From the NCBI GenBank assembly GCA_010279815.1, contig QEOQ01000690.1:50688-114687 (forward strand): DNA of 64,000 bases, given 5' to 3'. The translations under genes and the position numbers were made by a program. Below, in pieces: positions 55,945-64,000 of the stretch (positions are counted from its first letter, which is position 1; each line of letters starts with the position of its first letter). The stretch comes from Brachionus plicatilis (lineage: Eukaryota > Rotifera > Eurotatoria > Ploima > Brachionidae). The notes under the pieces are model-generated. The model did not search any database. It was not told where the DNA came from and saw only the letters and a list, made by a program, of their open reading frames with translations.

Positions 55945-58900
55945 ATGAACCAAAACTATGACTCGGAGCAAAATTTTTTGCTCAATTTCCCAAATTTGAA
56001 CTCAGACTTTGGTCATCAGCAAAATTTGGCTTTTTTGGCCCAGGACCTGCTCAACGAAGCGCAAAAATTTCAGCCCAAACAAGAAGCATTGGAGAGCGAA
56101 TCCGATGAGTCGGTGAATGACCAAGAGCCCGTGGCCAACAGCTCGAACGGAACAAAAAGACGTGCAAAGCAAAACAACGGCGAGTCCAAGAAACACAAGA
56201 ACCAGTTCCAGAGAAAAAATATCAAGTATTTTTTTTTTTTTAATTTTTTAATTTTCAATTAAATTTTTGAGTAAATAAAAAATAAAAAAAAATTTTTTTA
56301 CCAATTTTTATTTAAAAAAAAAATTAAATCAATTTATATTTAAAAAAAATTTTTTTCAATTAATTTTTATTCAAAAAAAAAAATTAAATCAACTTTTATT
56401 AAAAAAAAAATTAAATTTTAGAAAAATAATCGGAGAGAACAGACTGAATGAGTCGACACTTAAGGCACTTCAGGATGAACAAGAGCGCCAAATGCGCCTC
56501 AACATCGATTCATACAAAAATGCCCAATTGAGCCAACACGACCTGATGAACAAGTCGTCATCGTCCTCTTCGAATCAATCAGTGCTGATTCTGGACAACG
56601 AAACTGGCGAAACCGGTCCCATTGGCAACATCAATGACCATTTGGCAAAAAAACTTGATTCAATCAGCCGTCTGAACAAAGACTTTATGGAACAGGAAAA
56701 AAAAGTCGACTACGAAGACTTGACTTTGTCGGATGACGAAGGGAACACCATGCAGACCATGGACGATGACGACGACTGTCTAATTTTGTCCGAAAGCGAG
56801 CATCAACAGGAGGAGGCATGCAAAAAAAAGGCTATTAGAGGAATACACATGAACGATGATCTAAATCAGCCGGACCAGAATGGCCAAGTGCTGGTCAATG
56901 TGAACCATCCAGCAGAAGATCCGGACATTTATTTGATTCCCTTTTTGGCCAAAAATATAAAGCCGCATCAGATCGGAGGCATCCGCTTCATCTACGACAA
57001 CATTGTGGAGTCGCTGAGCCGCGTCCAAGACAAACAATCCGGCTTCGGATGCATCTTGGCGCACGCCATGGGACTTGGCAAAACTTTTCAGATAATTACT
57101 TTCATTGAAGTGTTTTTGCGGTGCCGCGGCACCAAACGCGTGCTCTGCATTGTGCCAATCAATACCATACAAAATTGGATGAATGAGTTTAACCACTGGT
57201 TGCCAGAAGATGGCCAGCAAACACTTGACAATGATACCATTATAAATTACAAGCGTCCGTTCAAAGTCTACCTGATAAATGACACTGCCAAAACGCTCAG
57301 ACAGCGCACTGACATCATTCTCAACTGGAAGCACAATGGCGGGGTCTTGTTAATTGGCTACGAAATGTTTCGAGCCTTGGTATCGCCCAAAAACAATTTG
57401 ACTAAGAAAAATTCGGCCACAAAACTCAGTGCCAATGGTTCAAATCAAAATTTGACTAGGTACATCAAGCAAAAGGATGCTGACTTGATTGATTTGGAGA
57501 ACGAGGAAATTCAATCAAACAAACCAAATGGTAAGTGAAAAAATTATTTTTTTTGGAAAAATTTTCTATTTGTCTGACTTAATAAGTAATTAGATTTTTT
57601 TTTTTTTTTTTAAATTAAATTCTCAATTCAATTTCGCCACCAATTGGAAAATCTAAAAATAAAAAAAAATTTATGAATTGAAAATTTTAAAATTTTCCAC
57701 AAAGGCTAACAACATTAAATAAAATAAAGAGCCGTCTGATTATTATGATGCCAATAATTTATGTGGCTATTTAAAGAAAAAAGTTACAGTGAATCTTATT
57801 ATTTTATATCTTAATAATTAAAACTAAGAGACTTATACGTGCTAAATTAGTTATGTCATTATTGACGTTTTATTTTTTTGAAATTATAATTTTTTTTTAA
57901 TGATTCCTAATTAATCAAAATTCAAGTTAATGATCTTGATTATTTCAAAAAATACTTAAAAACTAGACTTCTTTTTAAGCATAGACTGTTAATAATTTTC
58001 TTCAAGAAATTTAATAAAAGTCACCACGAATTTATTATGAAAACATCTAATTTAAACGTACTGTAATTTATTTAATAAATTTAAACATAATTAATAGAAT
58101 TGTACAAAATAAATGAATTCATCTCAAATATAAAAAAAAATTAATTTTTTTACAAGTCATTTGACTTGACTTGACATTGAATTGACTTAATTTCAAAAAA
58201 TTTAATTTTTGTTTTCGAAGGAATTTGATAAAAAAATCTTCTAATAAATTTTCTAGTATGAATAATATTAAAACCTTAAGAATCATAATTTGGATTTGAT
58301 ACTTTTTACCCATTTTTTATTTACTTTCCTTAAAAAAAATTCAAGTCATTCAAAGTCAAAAAAAAAATTGACTTAATGACTTACGCACAAGTCTGGTATT
58401 TTTACGTAAAATAACCTAAGCTTACATTAAAATACGTAAATTATAGTAAATTCGTTCCTAAATGCTTACGTCCAAAAAAATGAGGATTTTGGTAAGAAAA
58501 ATAAAAAATTGGCTTCTTTTCCAAAATATTTAATAAATTATTATGAAAAATTAAAAAAAAAATTCAACATTTTTTTCTGTTTCTTCCTTAATTTTACGTA
58601 AAATTACACAATTTTAGGTAAAATCTGGTGAATAAAGTTTTTTTAAAAAAAAATTTATAGCTAATTTGTATCCTGAGTCCTTTTTTGGTCATAGCTAATA
58701 ATTTTCAAAGACTAATTTGCATTTTATATTTTTATTAACAAAGAAAATACAACAGCAACAACAAAATATAACTTAACTTTTTTTATACACATTCATTTTA
58801 TATTGCAACTAATGACAATTTAAATATAAAAACTACACTAAGAAACTAAATCTAGGAATACTAAGGAAATTCAACAGAGTCTAAATTAAACACGCTAACA

Positions 58901-61900
58901 AAATATATATAAATACAAGTAAATCTATACTGTTAAAGTTAAATTATTAATGAATTATTAAATCAATTTCATTCCTAATCAATTTGTTATATTTACAATA
59001 AATTTATTCCAAAAAATGTTTAAAAGTTCAAGTAACTTCAAACTTTTTATATTCATGTTTGTTACAAAAAAATCGGAATGTTATTGTTCTATCATAACAG
59101 TGTGTAATGAGTTGATTTTGTTCTTATTTTTATTAAATTTTTGGAAAAGTTTAAAAAAAATAAAATAATTTTCATTACTTCACAATGCTCCTGAAAATTC
59201 CTGTTAGTTCTAATTTTAAAAAGGACGCATATTAAAAATTCAATAATTTTTATTAAAAGTCAATAGAAAAAAATGTAAATTAAATATATTAATCGTCATC
59301 TTAAGAGATAACATTTTATTACATCCTAAATTTGATGTAAAATTACGTAAAATGATATAATATTATCCGTTTTACCGTTTAAAGTAAAAAACTGTACATT
59401 GCTGATACAATACATGGTTCTGAGGTAAAATTACGTTATTACGTTATTTAAAAAAACGTAATAAATGATCTTTTTGTGGCCCTTTTTGGTTTAACCCTTT
59501 TTTACGTAAAAATAGGTAAATTTAAGTAAATTCTCCAAAAGTATTTTTTTTGCGCCCCAAAAAATGACAAAAATCAGAGTATCAAAGATCGGAATGTATT
59601 TACGTGATACTATATTTATTTATGGGGAAATTACTTTATCACACAATTTTTATGCTTTTTCGCATATTTTTCACTCTTTTTCACACACATTATTTATTTC
59701 ACATAACATCTTTTTTTAGCACAATTTTTCTCTCTTTTTAGCATGAAAAAAGCTGAATTAAAAATAAGATTAACTTTTTGACAAATCTTTATTTAAAACA
59801 AAATTTAGGTTATTTAGCATACAAAAAGGAATCTTATAAAATCTGTAATTAAAATAAAATTAAGTTTATATTAAGTTTATATTTTTATTTAATTCATTAA
59901 TTCATGGTTCAATTTGTAAAAAAAAAAACTTTTAAGAAATATAACTATATACATGCATCGAAGTAAGTATCCAAACTAAATGTAAAACTTGGAAAATTAG
60001 CTTATTTCTTTTAAAACTCTTTTGATCACGATTTTAATGTATGCTTAATTCATATTTCTTTTATGCGAAAAAGAGAGATTTAAATCAGAGATGTTGTTTG
60101 AAAAAAAGAGTGCTTTTCATGTGTTTTCAAGGATTTTTTGTGTGATTTTAAGTGTGCTATGCGAAATAAATAATGTGTGTGAAAAAGAGAGAAAAATATG
60201 CGAAAAAGCATAAAAAAATGTGAAAAAAACATAGACCCTTTATTTATTTGCTACTAAAAAAAAATGATACCAATTTTATTTTTTTTTCTTTATTTTTAGA
60301 AAACAAAAAAATTATTTGATACATATTACAAAAAAATGATATTAATTTCATGATAAAAGAAAAAAATTAATTGTTTCTAGATTTTTTGCTTGCAGGTTTA
60401 CTTTGATCATTGATTGGGTTTTTGCGAGGTCTACCTCTCGGACGTGTAGCTGTACACCATGAACAATATTTAGATGCTCATTTGTTTGTATATCTGACGT
60501 CGCTGGTGTTAAAGCTTGCTCATGTAAATTTTGATCATTTTCAAATTCAGTTTCAAATTATGAACGAAAGTTCGTCTTCGGCAACTTCATTTTCTAAATG
60601 ACTTTGATATTTTTCTTTTAGTAGCAGATAAATAAATTTAATATCACATTAATTAAAATTAGTACAATTTTTATCTATTTTTTAGTAGCACGTCAATGAA
60701 ATTTAGTATCAGCATAAAATATAAGTCTTAAAGAACGTAGTTTACAAATTTCAAGTCAAAAGTTATACAATACTGCTATGATAAACTGTTTTTACGAAAT
60801 TTTACGTAATTTTACGTAAATTTAGGTAAATTGACGTAAATTTTAGTAGATATAACAAGGGCAAAAAAAAACTAAAAAAAAAATGCGATTTTTAGGAATT
60901 TTTTCTCTTTTTTTAGAAAATTCAAATGATAATTGAAAAAAAAAATTACGAAATTTTACGTAAATTTACGTAAATTTTTATTATAAAAAACGAGAAAAAA
61001 AATCCCGACAATATTGTTGAAATAAAGAGTAATATTTAAATTCATTGTAAATAGTGAGAAATACTAAGGTTACATTTTATTAGAAAGTTTGCCGAAGTAT
61101 GTTCCGAAAAACTCAAATTTCAAGGAGTCATGGAAAAAAGCCGCAGATAGTCTCAAAACAGATAAAAATAAAAAATCTTTTGTAAATATTTTTTCATAAA
61201 AAATTAAACTAATTTAATTCAAAATTTAAAATTTTTCCCGTTTTTTAAAATAAAAATTTACGTAAAATTTCGTAATTTTTTTTTCTATTTTTATTTTAAT
61301 TTTCTAAAAAAAGAGAAAAATTCCTAAAAATCGCCATTTTTTTTAGTTTTTTTTTGTCCTTTTTATATTTACTAAAATTTACGTCAATTTACGTAAAATT
61401 ACGTAAAATTACGTAAAAACAGTTAATCATAGCAGTACTCTTAATTCAGATATCACCTAAGTTGATAGAATTTTTCGAGGTTTTCCAAAAAAAAAAATTT
61501 AATTTTATCACTGAATACCCAGGTCTGAAAGAACTACCACCTTTCAAAGTGTCACCTTTTTTGATCCCCTAGGTACAAAATTTTTTTTTGTTGCCCCCCA
61601 AAAAATAACAAAAATGAGGGCATCAAAGAACGTTGTTTACGAATTTCAAGTCAAAAATTATAAATTCAGATATCACCAAAGTTAATAAAATTTGTCGAAG
61701 TTTTCCAAAAAAAAATTTTTCCAAAAATTAAATTAATGTTAAAATTTATTAAAAAATTCAAAAAATTCAAAAAAAAAAAAAAAAAAGATCTGGAAGAAAT
61801 TTTGCTTACGCCATGTCTGGTAGTGTGCGACGAGGGTCACCGCATCAAAAACAGCACAGCCAACATAGCCAAAACGCTGCAGCGAATAGAGACCAAGCGA

Positions 61901-63991
61901 CGCATCGTGCTCACCGGCTACCCGCTGCAGAACAACCTGATCGAGTACTGGTGCATGGTGGACTTTGTCCGGCCGTCCTACTTGGGCAACAAGGCCGAGT
62001 TCTCGAACATGTTCGAGCGGCCCATAATGAACGGCCAGTGCATAGACTCGACCCGCGACGACATAAAGCTCATGCGCTACCGTGCCCACGTGCTGCACTC
62101 GCTGCTCGAGGGCTTCGTGCAGCGGCGCGGCCACGACGTCTTCATTTGCTCGCTGCCCCAAAAACACGAGTTCATAATCCAGACGAAGTTGTCGCCGGTG
62201 CAAAAAGAGCTCTATTTGGCGTTCATGCAGGCCATTGGCGCCATGAACCCCGGCGAAAAGACCAACCCGTTGCGCACCTTCGCCATCTGCTGCAAAATTT
62301 GGAACCATCCGGACGTCCTCTACAAACACAACCAGGACAGGGAGAGCGAGCTCGATCTGGACCTGCCCGAGCTCCAGCAAAAGCTCAAGCGCCAAAAGAG
62401 CCAGCCCATGGCCGCCCACTCGGCACACAGCGCCGGCTTCGACCCGTTCGCCTGTCCCGAGTACCGCTACACCAAGCCGGCCTTTGACCCCGACTGGGCA
62501 AGCGCTATTCTGCAAAAGTACCGGCCCGACCAGCTGCAGAACGGCGCCAAGCTGATGCTCGCCTTCTCCCTCATCGAAGAATCGGTCAAGCAAGGCGACA
62601 AAATTCTTCTCTTCAGCCAAAGTCTGCTCACCTTGAACTTAATCGAGGACTATCTGCAGCGGATGTGTGTGCCCAACACCGACCAACCATGGCAAAAGTA
62701 CAAGTCGTACTGTCGACTCGACGGCAGCACTAGTGGCACGGAGCGCGAAAAACTGATCAACTCGTTTAACCGGGCGCACAACGGCCAGTGGCTGTTCTTG
62801 CTGTCGACGCGGGCCGGCTGTCTGGGCATCAATTTGATCGGGGCGAACCGGGTGATTGTGCTGGACGCGTCGTGGAACCCGTGCCATGACGCCCAGGCCG
62901 TCTGCCGCGTCTTCAGGTACGGCCAGACTAAGCACAGCTTTGTCTACCGGCTGATTGCCGATCACACCATGGAGAAGAAGATCTACGAGAGACAAGTGGG
63001 CAAGCAGACCATGTCGGACCGGGTCGTCGACCAAATACAGTCCGAGAACCATTTTACGCGCACCGAAGTCGAAAAGCTTATCCACTATGTGCAAGGAGAG
63101 ACGCCCGCCGCCGACTTGTCCCGCCTCGATCACAAGTACAACGACCCCGTTCTGGTCAACGCGTGTATCAAACACGCTCACGTCATCACTAAAGAGCCGT
63201 ACACGCACGAAAGCTTGCTCATCGACAAAAAGGAGTACCAGTTGTCGGAGCGAGAGAAGGCCATGGCCTTCAAGGACTATCATCACGACAAGAGGTTTTT
63301 TCCCTATGCACGATCAAACTCGCTTTACTACAATAGCTACAATAGCAGATGCTCGGCCATGGCCACGGCTGTTATCTCTTCGGACCAATCCAGTCGCGGC
63401 TCTTCGTCCACCTCTGTTGCGGAGCCCGTCATGGAGCCCGTTGTTGCCGTGCCCCATGCCCCACTTCCTAGTCAAAATGTGAATCAGCTAAAAGATGTCA
63501 AAATAAGCAGTTTTGTTGCCAATACTCAAATTAGTATTCCCACATCTAACCACTGTCAGAGCGTGAGCATACAGCCCGGTGAAAAAGTCTACATTCTCAA
63601 GACCCCAAAGGGCTGCTATCTGAGAACGCCGGACAAACGCTACATAGCGCTGAGGAGTAAGTCTGTGGAGGACTCGCTCAATTTTGGTGCCGCAAACGAG
63701 AGCACGGTGTGCAGCAGCTATGAGACAAGTCAAAGTTTGAGTCCTTTTGGTGGCGATGTGCACGCCGGCATCAATTATTACCAGGAAAGTCCGAATTATG
63801 GCGTGGGCCAGTTGGGCTTGAGCAATGTGCACGGCAATCAGCCCGGCGCCAATTTGGTCTCTTCGTCGAGCTCCTCTGTCGCCTCTTCTCTATCCACTGG
63901 CTACAATACAGACCTGTCCGTGCTTTCGGCCGACAATTTTCAAAATCAAATGATGTCTTTTTTTGACCAAGTGTCCAAGGAATTAGGTTAG
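55945..63991 (+). CDS. RAD54L2: RAD54L2/ARIP4-type SNF2 chromatin-remodelling ATPase
   Basis: Three exons in phase: 55945-56225, 56422-57530 and 61788-63991, giving 1,197 residues. The N-terminus (about 1-270) is acidic and Ser-rich. The SNF2 ATPase begins at AEDPDIYLIPFLAKNIKPHQ, with Walker A GLGKT at about 311-315, motif II DEGH at about 478-481 (in exon 3), HRIKNSTANIAK, LTGYPLQNNLIEYWCMVDFV and motif VI AQAVCRVFRYGQ near 830. The DEGH box and the EYWCMVDFVRP string mark the ATRX/ARIP4 branch, and the order matches ARIP4 throughout. ARIP4 is a nuclear DNA-dependent ATPase that modulates androgen-receptor transcription and sumoylated targets in vertebrates; here a general chromatin role is inferred. 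The C-terminus ends VSKELG; the stop TAG overlaps a possible donor (G|GTTAGA at 63988), so the gene may continue past the window. Confidence 0.95.
60240..60720. mobile_element. Element A relative in RAD54L2 intron 2
   Basis: Left end GCTACTAAAAAAAAATGATACC; right end TTTAGTAGCACGTCAATG then AAATTTAGTATCAGCATAAA. Both ends match those of element A in unc-13 intron 15, and this copy shows the right end without the element B insertion. It carries the AT-hook relic on the minus strand. Confidence 0.5.
60367..60451 (-). pseudogene. AT-hook C-terminal relic of a transposon protein
   Basis: The minus strand encodes [20 protein letters not shown] and then KKSRNN before a stop. RGRP is an AT-hook core, which binds the minor groove of AT-rich DNA. 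Upstream there are stops and shifts, although a short acidic piece (ENEVAEDELSF) can be read. The tail is shared with 45090-45180. Confidence 0.55.
60771..61437. mobile_element. 663-bp MITE with TA duplication
   Basis: Element 60773-61435 starts CTGCTATGATAAACTG and ends with the inverse CAGTTAATCATAGCAG, flanked by TA on both sides. Long arms of TTTTACGTAATTTTACGTAA sequence are inverse to each other, about 200 bp each. TA target and ends suggest a Tc1/mariner-type MITE. It is inserted in a short repeat whose uninterrupted copy lies at about 61615-61710. Confidence 0.78.
61560..61720 (+). repeat. Local repeat: empty-site paralogue of the MITE insertion
   Basis: CATCAAAGAACGTTGTTTAC, then a stretch with TTTCAAGTCAAAAATTATAA and ATTCAGATATCACCAAAGTT, matches the sequence on both sides of the MITE (60730-60770 and 61440-61490) but without the insertion. 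Its first part (GCCCCCCAAAAAATAACAAA) also resembles 59550-59580. Confidence 0.65.
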
Positions 63992-64000
63992 ATTTGACTT

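Larger units (their letters stand above)
57531..61787. other. RAD54L2 intron 2, transposon-rich
   Basis: A 4.26 kb intron splitting the ATPase domain just before motif II. It contains TTTTACGTAAAA-rich patches (58390-58630, 59335-59525), AAGTCA-rich palindromes (58140-58190, 58340-58390), element A-like sequence (60240-60720) and the MITE at 60773-61435. It ends in an A-rich run just before AAG|ATCTGG. Confidence 0.7.

Noticed and set aside
61739..63832. Antisense and offset frames of 114-293 codons over RAD54L2 exon 3
   Set aside because: Shadows of the SNF2 ATPase frame, low-complexity composition, no motifs.

Overview
This is a 64 kb window of an AT-rich animal genome. The genes have spliceosomal introns, and most introns are only about 45-60 bp with GT...AG ends. 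A few introns reach several kb and are packed with transposable elements. An UNC-13/Munc13 gene (synaptic vesicle priming) places the organism among animals with a nervous system. The extreme AT content, tiny introns and many small DNA transposons suggest a small invertebrate such as a monogonont rotifer. That is inference; the sequence alone does not fix the species. I saw no operons, CRISPR arrays, rRNA or tRNA genes. There is one assembly gap (50094-50526).

Left part (1-26 kb): a predicted secreted protein joining a Cys-rich region to a WD40 propeller (1816-3185, minus); a four-exon 696-residue protein with a degenerate EF-hand (5694-8782, minus); a transposon cluster (9.5-13.9 kb) holding two hAT-type miniature elements with perfect 8-bp target duplications, a deleted Tc1/mariner element and an LTR-retroelement remnant; UTP15 in six exons (15261-17099, minus); a small EF-hand protein (19275-19541, minus); and an ORP1/ORP2-type oxysterol-binding protein in a single exon (21712-23061, minus). 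Two unrecognised coding candidates lie at 10364-10672 and 11438-11774 (plus).

Middle (26.5-50 kb, plus): one gene, unc-13, which I could follow through 16 exons by splice-site and reading-phase continuity. The order is C2A (exons 1-3), a long low-complexity N-terminal region, C1, C2B, MUN and C2C; the model totals about 2,250 residues. Exon 8 has an in-frame stop and AATAAA downstream of a usable donor, so a short N-terminal isoform is predicted. The region around that poly(A) site is duplicated about 1.5 kb downstream. The introns carry a near-perfect 472-bp inverted repeat, copies of a dispersed repeat family, and a nested pair of inverted-repeat elements.

Right part (50-64 kb): a repeat-rich stretch holds a decayed psq-HTH (pogo-like) transposase split by a 723-bp element with an 8-bp target duplication, a truncated LINE reverse transcriptase, and retroposon tails. 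It is followed by RAD54L2/ARIP4 (55945-63991, plus), an SNF2-family ATPase in three exons whose 4.3 kb second intron holds another inverted-repeat element. The genes look independent in function (ribosome biogenesis, lipid transfer, synaptic release, chromatin remodelling). Several of the biggest coding exons (ORP, unc-13 exon 16, RAD54L2 exon 3) are strikingly GC-richer than their surroundings and free of introns.
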